Of a stretch of 64,000 nt of DNA, positions 21,457 through 33,209 are shown in pieces (position 1 is the first letter of the stretch; each line of letters starts with the position of its first letter). The position numbers were made by a program, and so were the translations under genes. Below the pieces are notes generated by a model. The model was not told the origin of the DNA, did not search any database, and was given only the letters and a program-made list of their open reading frames with translations. The DNA is taken from contig CM066731.1 of NCBI GenBank assembly GCA_033961575.1, forward strand, positions 131,681,001 to 131,745,000. Direction: 5' to 3'. This DNA comes from Aselliscus stoliczkanus (lineage: Eukaryota; Chordata; Mammalia; Chiroptera; Hipposideridae).

Positions 21457-22340
21457 AAATCTGACTGCATTCTAACAAAAAAGACTAGATAAATAGTTCA
21501 GGGAAATTCAGGTTTGCAGGTGGTATTCAGGTGTGCTATAAATAAACCTAGATTCTTTGAGGAGACTTCCAACTGTAAAAGTCTATAGTTCTATGAAAAG
21601 CTCCCATTAGCCAACATAATGCCAAACTAGATTAGTGCTAATGAATGGTTTGGGTGGTAATGATGTGATGACTGGCAACCCTCAAAATAGAAAGTTTTCA
21701 TTCCTATGTAAGTAAAACATCTTAAATGAAAACATGTACTTCACTAACAGTACTAAGCGGTTATAACTCTAGGTTGTACTTTGGATGTATATATTGTTTT
21801 TAAAAATTGTGTAGAGGGCCTATCTTCCACATGAAATAATTGAATAAATAGCTGTGAGGGAGGGGAGGGATTTCAAATGGCTACAATCAGGAAAATAGGT
21901 TTAATATAATGAGGAATGAAACACTGAGTGTGAAAAATGTAACTGCTTTTATTTTAAACATTTATTTGTGATTTGGGTTAGGTTCAAGCCAAAATTCCCA
22001 CACATTTCTCTATGGATAAAGAAAACACTCATCTATAAGGCCCCAATATTAGCAAATACACAACCCAGGAACACATGCATTGAGATATTTAGCTTTTTTT
22101 TAAAAGTAGCAAATAGCTGGCATGAAAACTTCAGGAGGATGCAGCCATTCCCATATTTACATAATGTGGAATAGTCACAAAATGGGGAAAAGATCACAAT
22201 CAAATCTGAAAAGTCATGCTTGAATTGAAGATGATGGGCCTAATCCCTAGTCAGAAACCAGCTTCCCAAGAAATGTTTTCACAGCTAAAAATAATACCTT
22301 TATATTCACCTATTTAGTCAGCCAAGTTTTACTCAGTTTA
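21457..22340. other. Non-coding, no recognisable feature
   Basis: No repeat family or gene recognised. Confidence 0.4.
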
Positions 22341-22344
22341 AATT

Positions 22345-22550
22345 ATATTTAATTTATATTTATCTATTTTGTGTCAGGCACCACTTGTGCTTTGGGAATA
22401 AAGCAATGAACAGAACTTGTAGTCCATTTGTTCATAGAGCTTCCATTCTAGCTCAGAAACAGAATAATCCAGACTAGAATAATCCAGTATCATCTAACAG
22501 GTACAATAAGAATTGTAAGAATAATCAAGCAGTGTAAGTAGATAGTGATG
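22345..22550 (-). repeat. L2 3' end, antisense
   Basis: The plus strand reads 'tgtgtcaggcaccacttgtgctttgggaataaagcaatgaacag' and gagcttccattctagctcag, the complement of the L2 3' UTR and terminal region. Confidence 0.65.
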
Positions 22551-22559
22551 ATGGGGCAG

Positions 22560-22740
22560 CAGTTCATACCTGGTACTAACTTAATCTTCACACTCTGAAG
22601 CAAATAAAGAGGGTTCATTTGAGTCTTATATTGAAATGACAAAACTAAGGCTCAGAGAGAATACCAGGAAGTAGCTGATTCAAAACAAAGTTTGGAATTC
22701 CCAATTCAGTTTTGTACTCATCTTATTATACCATACAATT
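22560..22740 (+). repeat. MIR SINE
   Basis: 'taatcttcacactctgaagcaaataaagagg', 'gaaatgacaaaactaaggctcagagaga', 'gtagctgattcaaaacaaagtttggaattc' follow the MIR 'aactgaggctcagagaggttaag' half. Confidence 0.65.
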
Positions 22741-23157
22741 CTGATCAGGAGAAATTATGCTTGCTTGAAGAGCTTTTCTTAACAAAGCAAAATGTGGGAG
22801 AAGCCAGAACTGATTTGCAGGCAACCACTTTGTAAGAACACTAGAGAGCAAGAACAACTGAGCCATTACAAATTTACATTAATTAAAATGAAGCTAAGTG
22901 CTCTCATTGCACAGATAACTGTGCCAGTCCACTCTTCTATTCAAATTCTGAGCTATCATATTCTAAAGATCACTCTTTAGGCTTAATATCTTCTCCCTTT
23001 TTCCATTTTTATTTTTATACAATATAGTTAAAAATGGCTTCTATAAACATAATATTTTTGTATCTGTTCCCTGAGCTCATTAAATCTTCTGTTTTTAATA
23101 CATTTGTTTTTTCACGACTTTCTTTCATCCATAAAATGAAACACACATATACCTATT
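22741..23157. other. Non-coding, no recognisable feature
   Basis: AT-rich sequence; nothing recognised. Confidence 0.35.
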
Positions 23158-23173
23158 ATTTGCTATTAAATTA

Positions 23174-23614
23174 TTTTTCCAGCTTTATTGAGGTATAATT
23201 GACAAATAAAGTTGTAAGACATTTAAAGTATACAGTGTGAAGGGTTGATATATGTATATATTGTAAAAGGATTCCTCCCATCAAGTTAACACTCCATCTT
23301 CTCACATATTTACCTTCTTTTTGATGAGAACATTTAAGTTCTCTTCTCTTAGAAAGTTTCAATTATACTATATAGTGTTTTCCACTATAGTCACCACGTT
23401 ATACATTAGATCCTCAGATCTTATTCACCTTGTAACTGAAAGTTTATACCCTTCTACCAATCTTTCTCTATTTACCCCACCCCTCCAAACCCCAGCTTCT
23501 GGAAACCATTTTTCTACTCTATGTTTCTATGTTTGACATTTTTTTTTTTTAGGTTCCACATATAAACGATACCAGGAGGTATTTGTCTCTTGCTACCTGG
23601 CTTATTCCACTTAT
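23174..23614 (-). mobile_element. 5'-truncated L1 3' UTR, antisense
   Basis: ccagctttattgaggtataa, caccacgttatacattagat and 'tatacccttctaccaatctt' are the complement of an L1MA/MB-type 3' UTR, a different subfamily from the L1 at 7191. Perfect 16-bp duplications atttgctattaaatta at 23158-23173 and 23615-23630 define the insertion. Confidence 0.88.
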
Positions 23615-23650
23615 ATTTGCTATTAAATTAACCCTAACAAACATGTAGAG

Positions 23651-23758
23651 GGCCGGCCTAGTGGCGTGGTGGTTAAGCGCTGGCTTGGGAAGCCAGCGGC
23701 CCCAGTTCGGGTCCCACATATGAGGGCCAGTGACACTGTCCTCAAAAAAAAAAAAAAA
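23651..23758 (+). mobile_element. tRNA-derived SINE, short type
   Basis: ggccggcctagtggcgtggt head, B box gttcgggtccc, end gccagtgacactgtcctc and poly(A). Short duplications atgtagag at 23643-23650 and about 23759-23766. It lies just past the right duplication of the L1 at 23174-23614. Confidence 0.92.
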
Positions 23759-23769
23759 ATGTAGAGGTT

Positions 23770-24365
23770 CCCTATGTAAATTATCAATATATAGTTAATG
23801 AAAGTTTGATACACTGATACCAAAGACAGAAGTACTTAAATAACGCTAAATCCTTAATGTCTTAAGAAAAGAGTTCAAAGTTCCTCTGTAAGTTCAGAAG
23901 AAAGATGGACCATGAACATTTGCTTCAGTACTGATGTCATGCTTTAAAAGTCTCTTCCTTTCCTAGTCTACCAAATCACAGTGTGTGTTCTGTCTTGTAA
24001 TGCCTGCGTTTATAACTATCAGATAAACTTGATCAGAAAAGGGATTTTCTGAAAGGATAATGGGGAACTGGGCTACATGTCATCTGTAACCCAATGCCTT
24101 TGTGTCAATAACTGCAAACTCTGAGCTTGGTCCAGACCATCCATTTGTCTGATCCTGGGTCCCTAAAGGATTGATAGCTTTCAGGGAGACGGGAGAGGAA
24201 ACGTTTGACCACCTTTGGCTTCCAGACTGGGAGATGCAACTCTTTTACCAACATTCTATGGGTAATTCTACAAAAGGGGTTGAATATGAGCAGAAAAACA
24301 TTAAAAATTTTAAAAATTTAAAACTAGCAAATATCAACTGTAGCATGTATTTTTTCCCCACAAAA
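23770..24365. other. Non-coding, no recognisable feature
   Basis: No repeat or coding signal recognised. The frame at 24171-24371 has no known domain. Confidence 0.35.
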
Positions 24366-24455
24366 CTCTAAGCTTCTAGAGAACAGCAATCTTCACCATT
24401 GTGCCTAGCACCATGCCTGGTACACAAAGGGCTCAATAAATGCTTTGTTGGTCTC
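24366..24455 (+). repeat. L2 3' terminus, sense
   Basis: 'agcttctagagaacagcaatcttcaccattgtgcctagcaccatgcctggtacacaaagggctcaataaatg' follows the L2 end ('gagggcagggac...cagtgcctggcacatagtaggtgctcaataaat'). Confidence 0.75.
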
Positions 24456-25525
24456 AGCAAACTACTCAACTTTAAACTCTTTAAGGTTGAAGAACCACTA
24501 AGTCATCTTTTGTTCCTCTTTTCTTTCTCACTCATTATTTAGTTCATGACCGTAAGTATTGATAGTATCTTTCTTTAATATTTTTCCCACTCATTCTAAT
24601 CCATCATCAGGCTGTTTTTCCGAAAATATAAATCTGCCTAAAAATCCATCAATAATTAGCTACTGACTACTGTATAAGGGTTACCTTTGTCAAAGGCACA
24701 TGACAATACCTCACAACTTGATGCCTTAACTCACACCTCTTACTCCCCACAATTCCAACAGCCTCTCCTGTGTCAGGTACACACTCACCTCCTGAGATAG
24801 TCTGAGCCTCACTTCCTCAAGGCCACTTTCCCATCCCTAGTTCCACCTTCCATTCAAGAACAGTAAAAGCCCTCAGATATAATTGAACTTTGAAACCTGC
24901 AGTTGTCAGTTTGCCAAAAACACTGGTTAAAGCAAGAAAGCATTAAACAATGATTAACAACTTTTTAACTTAACTTGAAATTAATGAAAATGCATTCATT
25001 TGTCAATCATTTGATGTGTGAGCAAAGCTTTTTCTTTGCACATGAGTCTGCTGATTGGAGCTTCAATTCACTTTTCTAGTACAAACTATTGATATACCCA
25101 AAATGCTTCTCTGTGGTTTCCAGTTTTAGTTGTGTGTTTTTTTTTTAAGTGGAAGGAGAATTTAAGACATCTGCAAAGTAAACTAAACTCAAAATCATAC
25201 CAGTTTTGCTTAAGTTTTCTTCCAAACTCTTGTTCTTGTCTTGCTCATTATGAATTAGACACCTTCTTTTGTATGACTTAACCTTCATGAGTCTTTTCAA
25301 AATATTAAACTTAGTTTTGTATATGTAATCATTTTCTTTTCATAGTCATATTTTATTAGTTTATTTAATATTGTATTAATTTGTATAATTGCTATATATA
25401 GTAAAACTGGCTTAAACAAGTTTGGGAAGAAGCATAACAGATTCTTGGCAAGTATACTGTTTGACTGGTAGGAACAAAGGACATTACGTGTACCAGAGAT
25501 TAGTCTCTTTAGCAGCAAGAGCTCA
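24456..25525. other. Non-coding; possible old L2-like stretch
   Basis: About 24590-24890 is pyrimidine-rich with an L2-like look ('cctcctgagatagtctgagcc', ttcctcaaggccactttccc) but too diverged to assign. Nothing recognised in the rest. Confidence 0.35.
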
Positions 25526-25529
25526 GTGG

Positions 25530-26000
25530 GCCGTGTGCATCCTGTGTGTTATAAGCGACAAAAACTGAGCTCAATTGACTTAAAGAAAAATGGGAAATAT
25601 GCAGACCCATAAAAATAAAGATTCAGTGCTAGTGTTTCATTCAGCTGTGATTTCATTCAGCATTTGAAACAATGTCATCAAGATTTGGTTTCTCTGTGTG
25701 TCTCAACTGTGCTTTTCTCTGTGGGAGAGCTTTCATCCTCACAGAAAATCTCTTGTGCTACCCAAAAGGCTGCATGGTTCTAACCCTTTATCTTCACATT
25801 CCCACATTCAGTAGAAGGAAGACCCCAACTCTTCTGAGAGCTTTTCCCCAGAAGCTCTCATTGAATCACATGCCCATGTGTGAACCAGTTCCCTGACCAG
25901 GCAGGTAGACTGTGCTGATTGGATTAAGCCAATAGGGGCTCCTCCCAGACCTCTGACCATCTGGTGTTACGAAGAGGTCAATTCCATCAGTCAACGGTAA
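25530..26000 (-). repeat. Old medium-copy repeat (MER/LTR-like), family not named
   Basis: Contains 'caatgtcatcaagatttggtttctctgtgtgtctcaactgtgctttt' (25672 onwards), 'gaatcacatgcccatgtgtgaacca' and tgctgattggattaagccaa, phrases typical of a common mammalian dispersed repeat. I cannot give the family with confidence; strand is tentative. Confidence 0.45.
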
Positions 26001-26511
26001 TAGAGGAGGACTAGTCTTCAAAAGAAATTTGGGTCTGTTATTAAAAGAAAGAGAGACTGGGTTCTGATCAGCAAATTCAAATCCAAATCCTTGTAGTTAA
26101 CACTCACTCAGGCTTAGGTTTTATTGTGCAGAGCGACAGGGGCTACCCTCATCTCAACTTCACCTACTCAATCTGTGCATGAGGACAGGGACGAGGTGGG
26201 ACAGGGCATGTCTCCTGCCTTTTAGCATACAGTACTGCCCAGCTTTCCCAGACACTGACTAGTCATGTTACTAATGTCTCTACCTTTGCGGGGAGGAAGA
26301 GGGAAAAGAGATAGGCAGCGAGCCAGCAGGGGCAGTAGCGGAGAGGAATATGGGAAAAACATTTCCCCTCCCCAACAAGAAATTCTTGGGTTATTTTTCT
26401 CTGTTGATATTTTAAAATTAAAAATATAAATATCAACACTTTAAAATATTTTTCCTCTATTTGTTGAAGTTTTAAAATAGAGGTAACAAGAGACTACCAG
26501 GCTTTTTAAAA
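26001..26511. other. Non-coding, no recognisable feature
   Basis: Includes a G-rich patch near 26280-26345 and AT-rich inverted pieces near 26400-26480 (ttttaaaattaaaaatataa). No gene recognised. Confidence 0.35.
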
Positions 26512-26521
26512 TTAAGACTTT

Positions 26522-26974
26522 CGGGCCAGCAGAGTGGCTCATTGGTTAAGAGTTGGCTTGGGATGCCAGCTCTGAGCAGCAGGGCCCCAGTTCAGATCCC
26601 ACATGAAGGCCAGTGACACTGCCCTCTAGAGCTAAGGTGGTGAACAATAGCTCAACCTGGACTGGGCTGCCATGAGTCACTGGTGATGGAGTCAACTGCA
26701 GTGGGGCTGCAGTGGGCTGCCATGAGTTACTGTAAGTGGCCGGCAGCTGGAGTGAGCTGCCGTGAGCCACTGTGAGTGGCCGTACAGAGGCTGGTGACCA
26801 ATTTTCCTCACCCGGGAATAGCCCAATGATCACAATACCAACAACGGGCCAGTGAAGCGACGTCCTCAACAACTAGACTAAAGAACAAAAGGACAGCAAC
26901 TTGTCTGTTCCCCTTCCCTGATTCCCCAAAGCTGTTCCCTCCCCCAATTCCCCAGTAAAAACTTCAAAAAAATA
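26522..26974 (+). mobile_element. tRNA-derived SINE, long-tail type with inserted head segment
   Basis: gggccagcagagtggctcat head, then gctctgagcagcagggcccc before the B box (cagttcagatccc). That piece occurs in the 45639 and 832 heads but not in the 1451 copy. The long tail with gtgagtggccggcagctgg-like units ends ttccccagtaaaaactt. Duplications taagacttt at 26513-26521 and 26975-26983. Diverged more than the 1451 copy. Confidence 0.88.
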
Positions 26975-26983
26975 TAAGACTTT

Positions 26984-27545
26984 ATTTTTTAAGAGCAGTG
27001 TAAGTTTCACGCAAAACTGAGAGGAAGGCAGAGATTTCCCATATTACCCCTACCTTCACATACATAGCCTCCCCCATTATTGATATCTCCCACCACAGTG
27101 GTACATTTGTTACAGTTGATGAGCCTACACTGACATAATCACCCAAAGTTTATAGCTTACATTAGTGTTTACTCTTGGCACCACTGTACATTCTATGGGT
27201 TTGGACAAATGAATAATGACATGTATCCATCAGTATTTCTCATACAGAGAATTTTCATTGCCCTAAAAATCCTGTGTGCTCCACCTACTCATCCGTCTCC
27301 CTCCCCTGCAACCCTTGACAACCACTGATCTTTTTACTGTCTCCACAGTTTTGCCTTTTCCAAAATGTCATACAGTTGTAATCATACAGTATATAGCCTT
27401 TTCAAATGGGCTTCTTTCTCTTAATAATATCATTTGAAGTTCCTCCATTTCTTTTCAGGGCTTGATACCTCATTCTTTTTAACACTGAAAAATACTCTAT
27501 TGTCTGGATAGACAGCAGTTTATCCATTCAGGGGTTATGTTTTTT
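26984..27545 (-). repeat. Old L1 3' UTR, antisense
   Basis: 'taagagcagtgtaagtttcacgcaaaactgag', ggtacatttgttacagttga, 'caaccactgatctttttact', 'aaatgtcatacagttgtaatcatacagtat' follow the complement of an L1PB/L1MA-type 3' UTR. Its A-tail end abuts the SINE at 26522-26974. Confidence 0.75.
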
Positions 27546-28785
27546 TACAACATATTTTATATTTATGAGATTTAAATCAGATGTTAAATGTATTTTTCCT
27601 GTGACTAATATTTTGCATCTTATTAATAAAATGACCCCAAATCTAAGGATCTTTATACATCTAAAAATATTAGTACATAAAAAAAAAAAAACAATGACAA
27701 AAATAACCTGTATCTCATCCCCCATGAATTTCACTGCATTCACAACACAAATAATTTACTATGCACATTACAACCCTTGGCCTTTAATCTTTAGCTATAA
27801 GAAGAAAATCCACTCTGATTTAACTGCTGTATTTGAAAGAAGAGACTATTTATGCAGTGTTGTATTCCACTGGGAAAAAAAGCAACCTGCTGGCATTTTG
27901 ATAGCCTCAAATAACACTGGTTACCATAAGAAAAGGGTTGGGAAACACAAACTTTTGTTTTCTTCTCTCAAGGAGAAGCAGGAACAATTCTAAAATCTTC
28001 CCACTCACGTACTGCTCTATACAAGGAAGAAAAAGTACATCTCACAAGGCAAATTTTTGTTTTGTTAATATTAACAAATATATAAAAGATAATTAATGTC
28101 CAAATCCCTATAGTTTGAATAATATGCAACATAGGAACAACTTATTAAAAATTCATAGTTAATTTTCAAAATTGCAGACAAGTACAAGCTGAAGAAAAGC
28201 ATAAGCATGAAGTCACTTTCCAGATTCACTCTGAGCTGCCAAGGAACACTTTTGGAAATGCATAGTAACCGAGCTATCTCTTAGCAAGGAAACTCCTGGC
28301 AAGGAAACTAATGACAGGGAAAGGGCTGCTTCTACGCCAGCCCAATATCTCACTCTATCTGTTTGATAAGGAGTTCAGAGACACACTGATGGCTATGCTG
28401 ACTCTGCTAAAGCTCTGTTCTCCATCCTGATCTGGCCGCCTTATATAACACAGCACCAATATCCAGAACTCCCCAAACTTCTCATGTTCTCTTTAGGCTG
28501 CTGGTATCATGGAGACTAGAAGAATTTCTCACCTCTTGAAACTCTGAATAGTCATTCCAAAACTACCAGTTTTATATTTGGTTCTACAGAGAAAGGTTCT
28601 CATGCCAGAAATGGCCTGTCAGAGGAGAACTTAACATTTTCTTTTTAAGAAATTTAAAAAGAAAAAAAATAGAGGAGAATGAGCATCTCTCTAGAACAGT
28701 TTAAGAACTGTTCTTCTACCTAAGACTGAAGATTGTGTTTGTTAGAAGACTTATGGGGGCTTTTTAGAACAGAGAAAATCGAAGA
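27546..28785. other. Non-coding sequence
   Basis: No repeat family recognised. A 142-codon open frame (27565-27993, plus) has a lysine run from an A12 tract, no recognisable domain and no initiation or splice context, so I do not call it a gene. Confidence 0.4.
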
Positions 28786-28788
28786 AAT

Positions 28789-28805
28789 GAGAGAGAGAAA
28801 GAGAA

Positions 28806-28855
<50 letters not shown>

Positions 28856-28871
28856 TGTGTGTGTGTGTGTG
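28789..28871. repeat. Compound (GA)n(GT)n microsatellite
   Basis: GA repeats with interruptions from 28789, perfect from 28811 to 28852, then (TG)n to 28871. Confidence 0.95.
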
Positions 28872-28879
28872 CTGGGCGT

Positions 28880-29540
28880 GAAAGAGAGTTGTGACAAATT
28901 ATTTAGGTATTGTGAAACCACTTGAGCTTTGTAAATCCATTATATACTTCAGGATGCTTTTTGAGGGTTCTCAACCTCCCTTTAAATCAAATATTATAGC
29001 AAAGATACTCATAGTGTGAGTACTCTTATTTTCCACTAATATACCTTCCTTCTAGTGACAGTCAGTTACTAGCAAAACAACAATTTCCCACTCAATTATA
29101 AAGATGCACAATGCTCAGAACCACTAGGTAGGATATGAAGCAAAAGGAGCCAGTGAGTTTGTAAGCTAAATATCAACAAAATTTAATGACACATAAACTC
29201 ATTTTCAGATTCACTCTTCAAATCCAGAGTATAACAAGTTTTTAGTTGTAAAAATGATACCCGAAACGAAAATGATGTAAAGATCAAATTTTATTATTAC
29301 TTCCAAACATATCAAGCTCTTCTCCATTTTTCTACTTTGTTATTGTCTTTTGAAAGTCTGTGATACAGGCAGGGGAAGTGTCAGAACTGAAATGCCACCC
29401 CAGATATGGAAGAAAATCTATTTTCTTTCATAATCTAGCCTTTCATAAAGGGTTGATTTATTTTGTAGAAGCTGTAAAGCTAAGTCCATTCCAAAAATCC
29501 AGTTTTATGAATCAGTTAAATTCTAATTTTTCAACAGCTC
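28880..29540. other. Non-coding, no recognisable feature
   Basis: Nothing recognised. The frame at 29360-29596 runs into the L1 that follows. Confidence 0.35.
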
Positions 29541-29544
29541 AAGT

Positions 29545-30270
29545 ACAAGTGTGGCAAAGATACAGAGCAAGGGGAACTCTCATATATTATTGGTGAAAAT
29601 GTAAAATAAAACAGCCACTTTGGAACATTATATGGAGGTATGTTATAAAGTTTAACAAATATTAACCATGTGACCTGGTAATTTTACTCCTAGGTATTTA
29701 CATTAAAAAAAATAAAGATATGTCCAGGCAAACCTATATGTAAGTGTCATAGAAGCATTATTCATAATACCTAAAAAGTGGAAGCAATCCAAATGTTCAT
29801 CAACTTATGAATGGATAGGGAAGTTTATTATGTACATATCATGATATACTACACACCAATAAAAAAGAGTCAAATATGAATACACACAACATGGATGAAT
29901 CTCAAAAATATTATGTTAAGTAAAAGCAGTCAAGTAGGAGACTACTGTATAACTCCATTCATATAAAATTCTAGAAAGGGCCGGCCGAGTGGCGCGGTGG
30001 TTAAACGCTGGCTTAGGAAGCCAGCGGCCCCGGTTCGGTCCCACATATGAGGGCCAGTGACACTGCCCTCAAAAAGAAAAAAAAAAAGTTAATAAAATTC
30101 TAGAAAGTGTAAAACTGTGAGGACAGAAAGCAGGTCTGTTGGCCTTGCACAAGGGCAACAGGGCACAAGAACATTTTTTCAGGTGAGGGAATTCTTATTG
30201 TACATCTTATACCGTAATGATTTCCTGATTGAAGACAAGTATCAAACATTGGTGGATTTTATCATAGATA
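29545..30270 (+). repeat. Old L1 ORF2 end and 3' region, split by a SINE
   Basis: 'ctcatatattattggtgaaaatgtaaaataaaacagccactttgga', 'gtgacctggtaattttactcctaggta', 'gaagcattattcataatacc', 'aatccaaatgttcatcaact', 'acaacatggatgaatctcaaa' follow L1 ORF2 near its end, with many disabling changes. The element continues after the SINE (29979-30091) with agtgtaaaactgtgaggaca and fades around 30270. Confidence 0.8.
29979..30091 (+). mobile_element. tRNA-derived SINE, short type
   Basis: ggccggccgagtggcgcggt head, ccggttcggtccc at the B box (one base lost), end ggccagtgacactgccctc with an A-rich tail. Perfect 16-bp duplications ataaaattctagaaag at 29963-29978 and 30092-30107. Confidence 0.95.
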
Positions 30271-30399
30271 AATAATATCTTACAAACAAAGAAATAAAGA
30301 GGAAAAAAGTATACAAAGGCTAACATCACGATACTGTGTCATATGTCCAAATCACGGACTCTCTTCTCCATAAGGAAGTGCCATTTGTACATATCAGGA

Positions 30400-30815
30400 A
30401 TAAAAAATGCACTTACCCCCTCCATTCTCTACACAAGTCAAATGAGTCTTACAAGACCTTTCCCTGACCTCACCCACTTATACCTTTTTTCAGAGATTCT
30501 GAATCCATGGTTGACACCATGACACCAGTCAGTGCTAAATTCACAAATTCACAGCTCTAAGGACAGTCACCAGGCCTCACCCTCTTACCCACCCCAAAAA
30601 TTCTAATTCAGACCACTGCAAAAATCATGAAAAACAGGCTCTGCCTCAACTGCTAAAACTTTACCTCTCAGAGTAGGGATTTTACCTGACAGCAAATAAT
30701 TCTCTTCAAGAATTTTGTGACTGAGGCCAGTGTCCCATTTATCTTCATACCTTACATAATACTTAGCTCAGCACCTTCCAAGTAGTAAGTTCCTAGGAAA
30801 TGTTTTGTTCAACTG
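30400..30815 (+). repeat. Possible L2 3' region, sense
   Basis: 'acaagacctttccctgacctcaccca' and 'tgtcccatttatcttcatac...cttagctcagcaccttccaagtagtaagttcctaggaaatg' resemble L2 3' UTR blocks, separated by unassigned sequence. Low confidence. Confidence 0.4.
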
Positions 30816-31194
30816 TTTCTTAACATGACAGCTTTAGAACCCAAGCTTCAATAGAAAAGGAAAGTGTTGCATATTTATTATTTCTAAATTTCAAAAAAAG
30901 CAATAAATATGAATTGCCTGTATTTCAAATATCAGTGTGGATTTAGAAAGATGCTCAACGACCACAGAGGTACTGGGCTTCATAGCCTAGGTGAAGCAGG
31001 ATGATGCTTAGAAAACTTTCAATAGATTGGAGTAGTCTTATTTGAGCATAAATTGCAGTTGGTAGCACTATACTCAACCTAGCTATGCATAATTAGACAC
31101 TTCAGGTAGTTTTTAAAATTTATGCCACTGCTTGTAATTTCCATCATTGATTGCGTTACGATAATGACTCTCTTCATATGAAATTTTAAATGTT

Positions 31195-31560
31195 TAATTT
31201 AATTCAACTTTCCAAATACAAATTGAGCAGTTACTCTCTGCCAGCGGTTATTACAGAAATAACTATTTAACAATGAACAAGAATATAGTCCCTGCTCTCT
31301 AGGAGCTTAAGAGTTTAGTGAAAGAGAAATATTAAGAAATTTCAGTAAAGACATGATAAACACTGTGATGCTGGTAATACAGGGTGCTGTCAAGTCACAG
31401 CGGAGGAGCTTGTAACCTAGTCTTGGGTCCAGCAAGGCCTCAGAAAGTAGATTTATGTAAAGCAAGAGCTTAAGGTTGAGGAGTGGGCCTGCTGAAGTAA
31501 GTGCAGCTGCAAGAGAGAGTATGTGCTTTTCATGGAACTACAGCTGGGAAATATGAACTG
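31195..31560 (-). repeat. L2 3' region, antisense
   Basis: Plus strand reads 'caatgaacaagaatatagtccctgctctctaggagcttaagag', 'atgataaacactgtgatgctggtaatacaggg', 'tagtcttgggtccagcaaggcctcagaaag' and 'gcaagagagagtatgtgctttt', the complement of the L2 3' UTR in order. Confidence 0.7.
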
Positions 31561-33030
31561 ATGTATTCAGGGAATGAAAAGAGTCTCTATTGTGTTATAG
31601 AATACTTAGAATAAAAGATTTTGCATGTGGAACAATAGGCTCACTCACCCCAGTGGGAGGTGACATTTGACTTCACATTTTTACAGAGATACTATGACTA
31701 TTTTGTTACAGAGCTTTGTTTTTCATGAATTAACTTGCCTTCCCTGTGACTGGCGTCCTAAGTGATTTTTGTATGTCAGTGCTGCATGTAGGTGGAATAA
31801 CATTTCAAACAATTAAAATTATATAAACTTATCTAAAAAACAGGATAGGCCAATGACGATCTTCACAATTTAATGAACTCAATTATCTATGGTTCCATGA
31901 AAATCAACTTCCTTTATAACCCAATACATTTAGATCCAGAGCAAAGATATTCTTTAATATCTATAATCCATAGTCATGTGGCTTTAGAACACTTATAAAA
32001 ATGAAAATGAAGAGATAAATTTCAATAATTATTCACTGACTAAAAGGGATAACATATCACAAAGGTAATACATGTTAGGCAGACGAAAAAATATGAACAA
32101 GAGGTTTTCCCTGTACCTACCATAGAATTGAGCTCACCTAGTCCCACAACCTTTAGAAGTCCCAAGGACTCTTTTATAACCACTAAAATTACTGGCTGTT
32201 ATTGGAAGCCCAATTGAAATAAAGCAAAGCAAACTCTGCCTTTCATCTGAATCATGAGTTCTCAAACCTGGGCTGAAATGACATTAGCCTTTGAGTGTAT
32301 GATGGAAGGTAAGGTAAGTCTCCTAAGTGTTTCTTCTGCAAGATATGTCAACCCCATTCTTTATACATATTAAAATGTTACGCACTGCTTACTACTAGAT
32401 TCTACTGTACTCTGGGAAGAGAAATGTTTTTGGGTTGCGTTTAATTTTTTTTTAAAGAACTACCTTTTTTAAAATTTCTTGCTGCATTAGAGACATTATC
32501 ACACTGATCAGTGATCCAACTCTTAGTAAGCAAGTCAATGGCTCAGCAATGCGGTAGCAAAGAGTTTCATGAGACACTCTTCCTCTCTAATTTCTTTATC
32601 TTAACATCCACTTAGGACCTGAAAAGGACTTCTTTAATATAAAAACCTGTCTTTAGTATCCAGATCCATAAGCTTCCCTCAATACGAGCATAATTAATGC
32701 ACATGGACTATGCGCATCTATTTTGTGTAAAGTGATAAATAAGCATAGAGATTAAATATTTACTTGGGTCTAGGTATTTTATTATCAGAAAAATTTTACT
32801 TTTTCACTTTAGTTAAGACAGGCTCCTTTCTGAGTGGGGAAAAACATCTTTTTAAACATTTTTATCAAAGGAAAGTCCCAACACTAATGCCTCAGATATG
32901 TGTGGCAGCAAGTTAGGCTATTCCATTCTCTAAAGGGGTAAGGGGCAAATTTGCTGAAGGAGCCAAACACTGCCGTAGACACAGTCAGACACAAACTTTG
33001 ATGTCCAACACAATGCACTAGAATTGCATT
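31561..33030. other. Non-coding, no recognisable feature
   Basis: Unique AT-rich sequence; no gene or repeat family recognised. Confidence 0.4.
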
Positions 33031-33034
33031 TTTA

Positions 33035-33200
33035 TTCCGTTCCTAATTAGCCATGCAGTCTTGAGTAAGTATTTAACACTCTGAATCTTGGTTTCTTTCC
33101 CCGTAAAATACACATCCCTGTTTTCCAGGATCTTGAGAGAATTCAATGACATTATTGTAAAGCACACAGTAGGAGCTTATTGAAATTAGTTCTCTTGGAG
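33035..33200 (+). repeat. MIR SINE
   Basis: 'ccatgcagtcttgagtaagtatttaacactctgaatcttggtttc' and 'ggatcttgagagaattcaatgacattattgtaaagcacacagtaggagctta' follow the MIR core and 3' half. Confidence 0.7.
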
Positions 33201-33209
33201 ATAGAAAGT

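Noticed and set aside
27565..27993. 142-codon open frame
   Set aside because: Begins inside sequence next to an L1 tail, includes a lysine run made by an A12 tract, shows no domain, and has no splice or promoter context.
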